From JACRIM01 sp038042195 (GTDB lineage: Bacteria > Planctomycetota > Phycisphaerae > UBA1845 > UTPLA1), in the NCBI GenBank assembly GCA_038042195.1, contig JBBTET010000044.1:1-54671 (forward strand): a DNA stretch of 54,671 nt, in the 5' to 3' direction. A model generated the notes under the pieces. It made no database searches and was not told where the DNA came from. It saw nothing but the letters and a program-made list of their open reading frames with translations. Position 1 is the stretch's first letter. The number at the start of each line of letters is the position of its first letter. Positions 15,979 to 24,271 of the stretch are shown here, piece after piece. The position numbers were made by a program, and so were the translations under genes.

Positions 15979-16776
15979 ATGGGATTCGTCACGGCTCCAT
16001 TCTCGCTCCTTTGGCGGCATCGTCATCTGCTGATGCAGACGACGCGAAACGACATTCGCGCCCGCTATGCGGGCAGCGTGTTCGGGATGGCGTGGCTGGT
16101 GCTGTTGCCGATTCTGTTTCTCACCTGTTACGCCGGGGTTCAGCTTTACATTTATCAGGTGCGGAAGCCGGACATGTCAACCACCGAGTGGGTAGCCTTC
16201 GTCTTCTGCGGGCTGATCCCGTTCATCGGATTCTCCGAGGCCCTCGCGCTGGGCACCAGTAGCGTGACCAGCAATGCCAACCTCATTAAGAACACCCTCT
16301 TTCCCATCGAACTCATCCCGGTCAAGGCCGTACTGACCAGTCAATGCTCGCAGACCGTCAGCACCGCGATTCTGCTCATCGCTTTGGCATTCCTCGGCTG
16401 CCTCGGGCCGTGGGCGCTGCTGCTGCCGGTGATCTGGCTGGCGCAGGTGCTGTTCACAGTGGGCGTGATCTGGTTTTTCGCGAGTCTCAACGTTTACTTT
16501 CGCGATCTACAAAACGTCGTGGGCATCATCAATCTCATGCTCATGATGATTACGCCGTTTGGGTTGACCCCCGAGGCGATCCCGGCCGGCATTCGGCCGT
16601 ATCTCGGTGCTAACCCGCTGTATTACATGATCATGTGTTACCAGGATTGCCTGAAGCTGGGGCGATTTCCGCAGGGCCATGCGTTATGGATCCTGCTGGG
16701 GCTGGCGGGCGTGTTCTTCCTGTGCGGGCATTGGTTTTTTTCAAAGATGAAGCTGGTCTTCGCGGACAACGTGTGA
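15979..16776 (+). CDS. ABC-2 type polysaccharide export permease
   Basis: A 265-residue inner-membrane protein with about six transmembrane helices, resembling Wzm/TagG-type permeases that export polysaccharide chains together with an ATPase. Family features seen are an amphipathic N-terminal segment ending NDIRARYAGSVFGMAW, a central SLNVYFRDLQNVV motif, the helix ANPLYYMIMCYQD and the C-terminal KMKLVFADNV. The partner ATPase (Wzt/TagH) is not in the neighbourhood and no glycosyltransferases flank it, so it is an orphan gene here. It precedes murE by 93 nt; a separate promoter appears to lie between them. Confidence 0.87.
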   Translation: MGFVTAPFSLLWRHRHLLMQTTRNDIRARYAGSVFGMAWLVLLPILFLTCYAGVQLYIYQVRKPDMSTTEWVAFVFCGLIPFIGFSEALALGTSSVTSNANLIKNTLFPIELIPVKAVLTSQCSQTVSTAILLIALAFLGCLGPWALLLPVIWLAQVLFTVGVIWFFASLNVYFRDLQNVVGIINLMLMMITPFGLTPEAIPAGIRPYLGANPLYYMIMCYQDCLKLGRFPQGHALWILLGLAGVFFLCGHWFFSKMKLVFADNV

Positions 16777-16816
16777 AAGCCCCAGCCGTTGGAGGGGTGC
16801 CGCTTGGCCTGCTTTT

Positions 16817-16825
16817 TGCTAGAAT
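16817..16825 (+). promoter_or_regulatory. Extended -10 promoter candidate of the mur cluster
   Basis: TGCTAGAAT fits the extended -10 pattern TGnTATAAT with one mismatch and would start transcription about 38 nt before murE. The overlapping TTGGCC-N8-TTGC (GG 16806-16807, GC 16818-16819, 10 nt between) also resembles a sigma-54 -24/-12 site. The sigma-70 reading is the simpler one for a cell-wall cluster. Confidence 0.4.
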
Positions 16826-16869
16826 GCCCGCCGTTCACGATGGACCGTGAAGAGACGGAGTGGAAGTAA

Positions 16870-18381
16870 ATGGATTTGAAGGAACTACTGCGGAAGGCCA
16901 TCGGCCTGACCGTTGATACGTCGCCCCCCATCGAGATTACAGACATTTGCGAAGACTCGCGCCGTGTGACCCCTGGGGCGCTTTTTGTTGCCGTGCCCGG
17001 CACCAAGGCCGATGGTGCGACGTTTATTGCAGACGCGATTTCGCGCGGGGCATCGGCGGTTCTCATCGGTGAGGATTCGCCGCCGACACGCCAGGCAGCA
17101 GGTCGCCCGGTCCCGATCATAAAAGCGCCCGATCCGCGCATGGCCGTGGCTCGAATTGCCGCCGTGTTGTTCGGTCTTGAGGAGATTCAGTCGTCCGGCA
17201 AACTCCATTGCATTGGCGTCACCGGCACGAATGGCAAGAGCACGTTTGCCTTCATGGTGCGACACCTCTTTCGCGCTGCCGGCCGCACGACGGCACTCTT
17301 TGGCACGATTGAATACGACCTTGTCAGCCGAACGATTGCCTCCGAGTTGACGACGCCGGATGCCGTGACACTGACTCGGCATCTCGTTGAGGCCCAGCGC
17401 GCCGGAGCAACACACGCAGTGCTGGAAGTTTCGTCACACAGCCTGGATCAGCGGCGCACTGACGGCATCGACTTCGCCGTCGCCGTCTTTACGAATCTCA
17501 CGCAGGACCATCTTGACTACCACGGCACGCTTGAGAATTACTTGCTGGCCAAGAAGCGGCTCTTTGACGGGTTGCGGCCGGATGCTGTTGCCGTTGTCAA
17601 CGGCCACGACCCAGCGTCGGATCGCATTGTTGCCGACTGTCGTGCCCGTGTGTTGCGTTATGGCCTGCGAGTGGACTGCGACGTGCGCGGGACGATCCTG
17701 AAAGAGGATCGCACTGGTGGTAGGTTTCTGCTGGAATATGAAGGCAAGCATGTCGAGATTCAGACGCCGCTGGTGGGTCGGCACAACATCTTCAACGCGC
17801 TCTCCGCGGCCGCGACGGCGCTGGCATCGGGACTTGATCTTGTGACGATCCAGAAGGGGCTTGCCGATTTGCAGCACGTCCCCGGTCGGTTGCAGCGTGT
17901 GCCCACCGGTGATCTCGGTCTCGACATCTTTGTGGACTACGCCCACACCGACGACGCGCTCCGCAATGTGCTCTCGGCCCTGCGACCGTTGACGACCGGG
18001 CGACTTTGCTGCGTGTTTGGATGTGGTGGCGACCGGGATCGGCTGAAGCGGCCAAAGATGGCCCGCGCTGTTGTCGAGGGCTGCGACGATTTTGTCATCA
18101 CCAGCGACAATCCTCGCACCGAAGATCCGATTGCGATCCTCGCCGACATTGAACGAGGTCTTAACCAGACCGAGATGATCCGCGGGATCACCATCTCCGA
18201 CAGAGCCAGGGCGATTCAACACGCCATCACGAATCTTGCACCCGGCGATTGCCTCGTCATTGCCGGGAAGGGGCATGAGAATTATCAAATCCACGGGACG
18301 AAGAAGATTCACTTCGACGACGTTGAAGTCGCCGGCGAGGCCGTGGCTCGGCGACGAGCGGAGGGCGTATGCGCCCGTTGA
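16870..18381 (+). CDS. murE: UDP-MurNAc-tripeptide synthetase MurE
   Basis: Adds the third residue to UDP-MurNAc-L-Ala-D-Glu in peptidoglycan precursor synthesis, in the cytoplasm, using ATP. The 503-residue protein has the three Mur ligase domains. Visible motifs: the P-loop GTNGKST (119-125), EVSSHSLDQRR, TNLTQDHLDYHGTLENYLLA with the carbamylated-lysine region after it, and DNPR (413-416). DNPR is the signature associated with meso-diaminopimelate as substrate, so a meso-DAP peptidoglycan is predicted. The start has GGAG upstream. It overlaps murF by 13 nt, indicating coupled translation. Confidence 0.95.
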   Translation: MDLKELLRKAIGLTVDTSPPIEITDICEDSRRVTPGALFVAVPGTKADGATFIADAISRGASAVLIGEDSPPTRQAAGRPVPIIKAPDPRMAVARIAAVLFGLEEIQSSGKLHCIGVTGTNGKSTFAFMVRHLFRAAGRTTALFGTIEYDLVSRTIASELTTPDAVTLTRHLVEAQRAGATHAVLEVSSHSLDQRRTDGIDFAVAVFTNLTQDHLDYHGTLENYLLAKKRLFDGLRPDAVAVVNGHDPASDRIVADCRARVLRYGLRVDCDVRGTILKEDRTGGRFLLEYEGKHVEIQTPLVGRHNIFNALSAAATALASGLDLVTIQKGLADLQHVPGRLQRVPTGDLGLDIFVDYAHTDDALRNVLSALRPLTTGRLCCVFGCGGDRDRLKRPKMARAVVEGCDDFVITSDNPRTEDPIAILADIERGLNQTEMIRGITISDRARAIQHAITNLAPGDCLVIAGKGHENYQIHGTKKIHFDDVEVAGEAVARRRAEGVCAR

Positions 18382-19784
18382 CACTTGAGGAAATGGTCAT
18401 CGCCATTGAGGGGCGTGTCTTTGGGACGATCGCGACGCCGAGCGTGACCAGCGTTTCCACGGATTCGCGTGATGCAAAGCCCGGCTGCCTCTTTGTTGCT
18501 ATCAAGGGCGATACTCACGATGGTCATGCGTACGTGGCGGATGTGCTTGATCGCGGGGCGTCGGCCGCGGTGATCAGCGATCTCTCCGCCGTTCCCGCCC
18601 AGTATCAGACCGGCGGACGATTGATTCTCGTGCAGGACACGATTGCGTCGCTGGGTCGACTGGCGACGTGGTATCGTCGGCAATTCGCCGCGCAGGTCAT
18701 CGCAGTCGTCGGTAGCAATGGCAAGACGACCACCAAGGATATGGTCGCCACGGTCCTCGGTCACAAGCGCAAGGGGCGCTCGGCGAAGGCCAGCTTCAAC
18801 AATCACATCGGCGTGCCCATGACACTGCTCTCGGTGGAGCCGGCCGACGAGTTCATTGTCGTCGAAATCGGCACGAATCATCCCGGGGAGATCGCCGCGC
18901 TGGGTCGCATCGCCAAGCCGGACATCGCGATTGTCACCAGCATTGGCGAAGAGCATTTGGAGTTCTTCGGGAGTCTTGACGGCGTCGCCGGCGAGGAGTT
19001 TTCGATCCTCTCCACCATGCGCCCTCGCGCCTTCGTCGCACTCAGTCAACAGGCTGCACGCTTTGCGCCGGCCACTCTTCGCACTCAGTTCACTGTGCTT
19101 ACATACGGACTGGATGAGGAATCGACACCGGCGGGCGGTCCCTCGGTTGATCTTCGCGCGACGGACATCACCTCCGATGCCGACGGGCAGCGTTTCAAGG
19201 TCAACGGTCGCTTTGAGTACCGCATTCCGGTGCTCGGTCGGCATAATGTCGTGAATGCCCTCGCGGCCATTGCCATCGGTACGCGATTCAGAATGACCAC
19301 CAATGAGATCGCTGAAGGTGTGTCAAAGATTTCGTTGCCGCCGATGCGGATGCAACCAATGCGAGTCGGCAGCTTCACCATCCTCAATGATGCCTACAAC
19401 GCGAACCCCTCGAGCATGGCGGCCGCGTTTGAGGTGCTGGACGGCATTCAGGATGTGCGTCGAAAGGTGCTCATCCTCGGTGACATGCGGGAATTGGGTG
19501 ACCAGTCCACGCGCTGCCATCAGACGGTCGGTCGGGATGCCGGTCGTTCGACGGCCCAGGTGATTATCGTGGTTGGGGCGATGGCGAGGGTGATGGCCGA
19601 TGGGGCGACGGCCTCTGCGGGTACGACCAAGCGAATCCATGCGTTCCCCACGGTTGAAGCCCTCACATCCAAGCTGCCGGAGCTGATCGAGCCGGACGAT
19701 TTGATTCTGCTGAAGGCCTCTCGGGGCGTGCGATTGGAGCGTTTGGTAGATTCGCTACAGGGTTTGGCCCATGCCGAGCGATGA
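18369..19784 (+). CDS. murF: UDP-MurNAc-tripeptide-D-Ala-D-Ala ligase MurF
   Basis: Adds D-Ala-D-Ala to the MurE product, completing the UDP-MurNAc-pentapeptide. The 471 residues hold an N-terminal substrate domain (STDSRDAKPGCLFVAIKGDT), the ATP-binding P-loop VVGSNGKTTTKDM, the downstream NNHIGVPMTLL and VEIGTNHPGEIAAL motifs, and the C-terminal domain with LNDAYNANPSSM and ILGDMRELGDQS. All are standard for MurF. It begins inside the end of murE (13-nt overlap) and precedes mraY by 91 nt; that spacer has a 6-bp hairpin (19810-19826) without a T run. Confidence 0.95.
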   Translation: MRPLTLEEMVIAIEGRVFGTIATPSVTSVSTDSRDAKPGCLFVAIKGDTHDGHAYVADVLDRGASAAVISDLSAVPAQYQTGGRLILVQDTIASLGRLATWYRRQFAAQVIAVVGSNGKTTTKDMVATVLGHKRKGRSAKASFNNHIGVPMTLLSVEPADEFIVVEIGTNHPGEIAALGRIAKPDIAIVTSIGEEHLEFFGSLDGVAGEEFSILSTMRPRAFVALSQQAARFAPATLRTQFTVLTYGLDEESTPAGGPSVDLRATDITSDADGQRFKVNGRFEYRIPVLGRHNVVNALAAIAIGTRFRMTTNEIAEGVSKISLPPMRMQPMRVGSFTILNDAYNANPSSMAAAFEVLDGIQDVRRKVLILGDMRELGDQSTRCHQTVGRDAGRSTAQVIIVVGAMARVMADGATASAGTTKRIHAFPTVEALTSKLPELIEPDDLILLKASRGVRLERLVDSLQGLAHAER

Positions 19785-19875
19785 GTAACTAGTCGAATGG
19801 TCGATGTCCGTGGAGGCGGTCTCCACACAGCAATCGTATGGAGCACAGCCGCGTCGGTTGTGGTAGCCCCGCCCC

Positions 19876-21018
19876 GTGATATTCCATCTACTCGACCACT
19901 ACTTTGAAGGCGCGAACTACTTTTACCAGAACCCGCTCTTCCGCGCCATCATTGCCATTCTCGTTTCGTTTCTCGTTGTCTGGTTGCTTGGCCCGCGGTT
20001 CATCCGCGCCCTCATGCACAAGAAAATGGGCGACATCCCCGATTTCGACCACAAGGCCTTGAACGAACTCACCGCCCATAAGGCCAACGTCCCTACCGGC
20101 GGCGGCATGTTGATGATGTTCGCCATCTTTGTCGCGGTGATTCTTTTGGCGAACCTGAAGGTCTATTACATCTACCTCGCCTTCTTCACGATGGCCTGGC
20201 TTTGTGTGCTGGGCTACATTGACGATCGCGTGAAGCTCCGCGACAAGGCTCAGACCGGTTCCCGCGACGGATTGAAGTTCTATCAGAAGCTGCTTTTTCA
20301 AATCGGGCTGGGCGTGGTCCTCGGTATCTTCATCTATTGGCGCGGCCAAGCCACTTTTTCCCCGGCGGAAGACATTGATCGCGAGCATTTCCGCATTCTG
20401 ACCATCCCCTTTTTCAAGGGCGACAACCTGTATGGCGTTCTCCTGCCGCCCTGGGCCTTCTATGTCATGACCGTCTTTGTCGTCGCCGGCTCGTCGAACG
20501 CCGTCAATCTGACCGATGGGATGGACGGCCTTGCGAGTGGCTGTGTCGCGCTGTGTTGTTTCGTGTTCATGTTGCTCGCATGGGTCGCTGGGGACGAGCG
20601 CGTCGCCGAGTACATGCTGTATCCGCACATCCCCCAAGCTGGTGAGTTGGCTGTGCTTTGCGGCGCGATGATGGGGGCCTGTCTCGGCTTCCTTTGGTAC
20701 AACTGCCACCCGGCTCAGGTCTTCATGGGGGACACCGGTTCCCTCCCGCTGGGCGGACTCATTGGCCTCGTGGCCATCATTGTGCGGCAGGAGTTGATGC
20801 TCTTCATTGTCGGCGGCATCTTCGTGATCGAGGCATGTTCGGTCATGATGCAGGTGGGGTACTTCAAGCTCACCGGCGGCAAACGCATCTTTCGCGTCGC
20901 CCCCATTCACCATCATTTTCACCTGGGCGGCTGGACCGAAACGCAGGTGGTCACCCGCTTCTGGCTGTTGGCGATCCTCTTCGCGGCGGTCGCGCTGGCG
21001 ACCACGAAGCTCCGCTGA
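19876..21018 (+). CDS. mraY: Phospho-MurNAc-pentapeptide translocase MraY
   Basis: Transfers phospho-MurNAc-pentapeptide to undecaprenyl phosphate, giving lipid I at the inner membrane. The 380-residue polytopic protein carries the family motifs: PTGGGMLMMF, LGYIDDRVKLR, the Asp-rich NLTDGMDGLASG, FMGDTGSLPLGG and the C-terminal PIHHHFHLGGWTETQVVTRF. The GTG start gives an N-terminus (MIFHLLDHYFEG) typical of MraY. It follows murF as in the classical dcw cluster, but the next gene is ftsW instead of murD. Confidence 0.95.
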   Translation: MIFHLLDHYFEGANYFYQNPLFRAIIAILVSFLVVWLLGPRFIRALMHKKMGDIPDFDHKALNELTAHKANVPTGGGMLMMFAIFVAVILLANLKVYYIYLAFFTMAWLCVLGYIDDRVKLRDKAQTGSRDGLKFYQKLLFQIGLGVVLGIFIYWRGQATFSPAEDIDREHFRILTIPFFKGDNLYGVLLPPWAFYVMTVFVVAGSSNAVNLTDGMDGLASGCVALCCFVFMLLAWVAGDERVAEYMLYPHIPQAGELAVLCGAMMGACLGFLWYNCHPAQVFMGDTGSLPLGGLIGLVAIIVRQELMLFIVGGIFVIEACSVMMQVGYFKLTGGKRIFRVAPIHHHFHLGGWTETQVVTRFWLLAILFAAVALATTKLR

Positions 21019-21125
21019 TGGCTGTCAATTCGATGTTTTTTACTCTTTTTCGACCTGCTGTGCTTGGCCCGAGGCATACGCCGATGTAAGATAAACACGC
21101 CCCGATTTGCGGCACGGATGCCAAC

Positions 21126-22331
21126 ATGACTTTGACACGTAGCACAGTCTCAGCCACCAGCACTGCCATCAGCATCATCGCTGCCGCGCTCATTGCTCTC
21201 GGCATCGTCATGGTCTTCTCGGCTAGCGCCAGCCTGAATGCCCCGCCCCTTACGCAACACATCATCAAGAACCCCTCGTTCCGCCAGGCCCTTTTCTCCA
21301 TCGCCGGCCTCGTCACGCTGCTGATGGTCGGCCTGTGTCCGTACGACTCGTGGCGGATGCGCGAACATTCCCTCAAGCAACCCGCCCTCTGGTTACTCGC
21401 TGTGGTCGTCGTTTTGCTCGCCGCCGTGCTTGTCCCCGGCATTGGTGAAGAACGCAATGGCGCGCGGCGCTGGCTCTCGCTTGGCCCCGGCGCGCTCGGA
21501 CTGGGCTTCCAACCCTCGGAACTGGCCAAGCTCGCCGTTGTCGTTTTTGTGGCTGCTCGCTGTGCGCAGTTGGGGGACCGTATCCAAAAGTTTTGGACCG
21601 GATTGTTGCCCATGATCATTGTTCTCGGCATCATTGGGGCACTCGTGGGCAAGGAGGACTTCGGCACGGCCGCGCTCCTTTTCGGCGTTGGGTTTTGTAT
21701 CCTGATCGGCGCTGGGGCGCGATTATGGCACATCGCTTTGCTTAGCATGCCCGCCATCGCCGGCGCGGTAGCGCTCGTGATTGCCGCGCCGTATCGCGTG
21801 CAGCGAGTCATGTCTTTTCTCGATCCGATGGCCGATCCGCAGGGCGCGGGGTATCACCAGATTCAATCGCTCATCACCATTGCGTCGGGCGGCTGGTGGG
21901 GGCGCGGGCTTGGCGCGGGGATTCAGAAATATGGCTACCTCCCCGAGGGTCGCACCGATTTCATCTTCGCCGTCATCTGCGAGGAACTTGGCGTGGTCGG
22001 TGGGGCGGCCATCATCGCGCTCTTCGCCATTCTGGTCTGGCAAGGTCGCAAGGCGATGCTTCGAGCCGACACGGATCTTGGGCGCTTGATCGCCCTGGGC
22101 GCGACGCTGATGATCGGGCTTCAGGCGGCGATGAATGTTGCCGTGGTCACTGTGTCCGTACCCACAAAGGGAATCGGACTGCCCCTTGTTTCCGCCGGCG
22201 GCACGGGCGTCGTCTTTTTCAGCGTTCTCGTGGGTTTGTTGGTGAATGTGGCTCGTGCCCGTCCTGACACGATTACGGACTTCGAGGATGCGTCGATGAC
22301 CGATTCGCACAGGATCGGGCTGGCTGTTTAG
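21126..22331 (+). CDS. ftsW: FtsW-type SEDS peptidoglycan glycosyltransferase
   Basis: A 401-residue membrane protein with about ten helices, of the SEDS family that polymerises lipid II into glycan strands with a partner penicillin-binding protein. Family features: an N-terminal ALIALGIVMVFSASA helix, RRWLSLGPGALGLGFQPSE, GAGYHQIQSLITIASGGWWG, YLPEGRTDFIFAVICEELG and PTKGIGLPLVSAGGTGVV. Its place after mraY points to FtsW (division) over RodA (elongation), though the two cannot be separated safely by sequence. It ends the cell-wall cluster; murG, murC, murB, ddl and ftsQAZ are not downstream. Confidence 0.9.
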   Translation: MTLTRSTVSATSTAISIIAAALIALGIVMVFSASASLNAPPLTQHIIKNPSFRQALFSIAGLVTLLMVGLCPYDSWRMREHSLKQPALWLLAVVVVLLAAVLVPGIGEERNGARRWLSLGPGALGLGFQPSELAKLAVVVFVAARCAQLGDRIQKFWTGLLPMIIVLGIIGALVGKEDFGTAALLFGVGFCILIGAGARLWHIALLSMPAIAGAVALVIAAPYRVQRVMSFLDPMADPQGAGYHQIQSLITIASGGWWGRGLGAGIQKYGYLPEGRTDFIFAVICEELGVVGGAAIIALFAILVWQGRKAMLRADTDLGRLIALGATLMIGLQAAMNVAVVTVSVPTKGIGLPLVSAGGTGVVFFSVLVGLLVNVARARPDTITDFEDASMTDSHRIGLAV

Positions 22332-22365
22332 CGACGATTCGCCGTCCAAGGTCCAATACCTCGCC

Positions 22366-22395
22366 TTGAATCCCCCCTCCAAACGCGGGTACAAT
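22366..22395 (+). promoter_or_regulatory. Promoter candidate of the deiminase gene
   Basis: TTGAAT (22366-22371), 18-nt spacer, TACAAT (22390-22395): four of six and five of six matches to the sigma-70 consensus. Transcription would start about 50 nt before the ATG, which has a GGGAG sequence 10 nt upstream. Confidence 0.5.
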
Positions 22396-22454
22396 CCCTG
22401 TCTCAGGTCGATTGCCCGACCGAGATCATCTGGGGAACGAGGGAGCCTTCCATT

Positions 22455-24131
22455 ATGCGATTTGCCTTGTTTGCGGCCGTCAGCACTGCGGCCTTGATCG
22501 GACACTTTTCCGTGCCGGCCGGCGCTGGTGAACCCGTGATCGGCGAACCGACCATCGTCAATGATGAACTCGTCTTTCCGCCAGACGTTGTGATCCCCCG
22601 TTATCTCACCGACAACGAAAAGAAGTGGCTCGAAACGCATCCTCATGTCATGTCGCGCGCGGTCACGCCTCCGCCCACCGGCCCCATTCACTGTGCCGCT
22701 GAGTATGAACCGATGGATGGAATCGTTCTCACCTGGAAGAGCTTTACCGCGATTCAGACCACCATGGGTAAGGAGATCACCACGACGGGTGCGGCCGACC
22801 TCTATGTCATCTGTGATAGCGCCGGTGTCCAGACATCCGCGAACACGGCCCTCACCAACGCTGGTGCCAACATGAGCCGCGTCAAGTATCGTATCTATGC
22901 GACCAACTCGGTCTGGGTCCGCGACTACGGCCCTCGCTATATTTACGAAGGTGACTGCCGCGCCCTTACCGACCACGACTACAATCGCCCTCGTCCGCTC
23001 GATGACGAGCTTCCCGCCAATTTCGCTACATTCAAACACCACGCCTTCTATGAACACCAGCTCATCCATGGCGGCGGTAACTACCACCTCGACGCCAATA
23101 ATCGTTCCTACGCTACCGAGTTGATCTGGAATGAGAATCCGCTCCTGACGCACACGCAGATCCACGACCTCTGGCAAAGCTACCAAAACGTCGACACCCA
23201 CATTTTTCCGCCATTTCCCACCAGCGTCGATGTGACCCAGCACCTCGACATGTGGATGCAGGTCATGAGTGACAACACGGTCATGGTCAGCGATTGGCCG
23301 AACAATGTCGGTTCCACGCAGGACGTGATTTGTGACAATGCCGCCGTCTACATGGCCGGTCAGGGCTACACGGTCTTTCGTGTGCCCGCGTTTTCCGTCA
23401 GCGGAGTTCACTACACTTTCACCAACGTCGTCATGTGCAACAACCTCGTATTGTTGCCTTCGTACACCAGCCCCACCGTCTCTCCCTCCAATGCAACAGC
23501 ACTCGCAACATGGCAATCCGCGGTCCCCGGTAAGACTGTCGTGCAAGTGGGATGTCAGGCGATCATCCCATCGGCCGGTGCCATGCACTGCATCGCCAGC
23601 CACGTCCCCAAGCATCGTGGCGTGGTCGGTGGCGCGGGCGGACTGGCGCCTACAGCCTATCTTAAGAATCTTCGCGGCGGAGAATCCCTGCCGCCCGCCG
23701 TGCCTGTCAACATCAACTGGATCAGCGATGACGATGTCAGTGTCTCCAACGTGGACATCCTGCTTTCGACCGACGGCGGCGCGACCTACGACGTGACCAT
23801 CGCCGCGACGACGGCGGACGACTGGGTTCAATCCTGGAATCCGCCGAACATCTACGCGCCCTATTGCCGCATCAAGATCGTCGCCCGCGATGGCCTCGGT
23901 AACACCGGCTTCGACGCCAGCCCGGCTGACTTCGCCATCACCGGCGCACCCGTGCCCGGCGACGTGTCTTGCGACGCCCATGTCACGCTCGTCGATCTCG
24001 ACCCATTCGTGCAGGCTCTGCTCGATGTTGGATCGTTCACGGGCTGCAACATCAACGCCGCCGACGTGAATGTTGACACGCTCCTCGACGGACGCGACGC
24101 CGTGCTGTTCGCCGATTTGCTTGTGCCGTAG
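22455..24131 (+). CDS. Exported PPAD-like peptidylarginine deiminase with Ig-like and dockerin domains
   Basis: A 558-residue secreted protein of the guanidino-modifying (agmatine deiminase/PPAD) superfamily, which hydrolyses arginine guanidino groups to citrulline and ammonia. Signal peptide: MRFALFAAVSTAALIGHFSV. Catalytic domain about 80-390: WVRDYGP (Asp157), YNRPRP (Arg178, Arg180), HGGGNYHLD, TQHLDMW (His263, Asp265), Asn324 and MHCIASH (Cys379). An Ig-like domain follows (about 400-500), then a dockerin-like end: GDVSCDAHVTLVDLDPF and ADVNVDTLLDGRDAVLFADL, two Ca-binding-type loops. From memory, PPAD uses Asp130, His236, Asp238, Asn297 and Cys351; the spacings 106, 2, 59 and 54 compare with 106, 2, 59 and 55 here. 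A peptide-level substrate is therefore more likely than free agmatine. The gene ends in a terminator shared with the convergent metalloprotease. Confidence 0.85.
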   Translation: MRFALFAAVSTAALIGHFSVPAGAGEPVIGEPTIVNDELVFPPDVVIPRYLTDNEKKWLETHPHVMSRAVTPPPTGPIHCAAEYEPMDGIVLTWKSFTAIQTTMGKEITTTGAADLYVICDSAGVQTSANTALTNAGANMSRVKYRIYATNSVWVRDYGPRYIYEGDCRALTDHDYNRPRPLDDELPANFATFKHHAFYEHQLIHGGGNYHLDANNRSYATELIWNENPLLTHTQIHDLWQSYQNVDTHIFPPFPTSVDVTQHLDMWMQVMSDNTVMVSDWPNNVGSTQDVICDNAAVYMAGQGYTVFRVPAFSVSGVHYTFTNVVMCNNLVLLPSYTSPTVSPSNATALATWQSAVPGKTVVQVGCQAIIPSAGAMHCIASHVPKHRGVVGGAGGLAPTAYLKNLRGGESLPPAVPVNINWISDDDVSVSNVDILLSTDGGATYDVTIAATTADDWVQSWNPPNIYAPYCRIKIVARDGLGNTGFDASPADFAITGAPVPGDVSCDAHVTLVDLDPFVQALLDVGSFTGCNINAADVNVDTLLDGRDAVLFADLLVP

Positions 24132-24206
24132 CGTGGGCTGAGACTGGGAATCGAGGCGTACTCGACCCAGTGCGCAGGGCTGTCGTACCAATCAACCCGC
24201 CCAATC

Positions 24207-24240
24207 AAAAAAAGCCCCCGCGATCGCTCGCGGAGGCTTT
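24207..24240. terminator. Bidirectional intrinsic terminator
   Basis: AAGCCCCCGCGA (24212-24223) pairs with TCGCGGAGGCTT (24228-24239), one mismatch, TCGC loop. The left side is a run of seven A (T7 on the minus strand) and the right side has TTT, so it can stop both convergent genes, more strongly the metalloprotease gene. Confidence 0.8.
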
Positions 24241-24271
24241 GTAGTAATCGATGTCCTATTCGATCGACGAA

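Noticed and set aside
21723..24191. Minus-strand open frame of 822 codons
   Set aside because: It lies antisense to the C-terminal part of ftsW and the deiminase gene, both with clear motifs. Its His/Asp/Gly/Val-rich translation fits the complement of GC-rich coding DNA.
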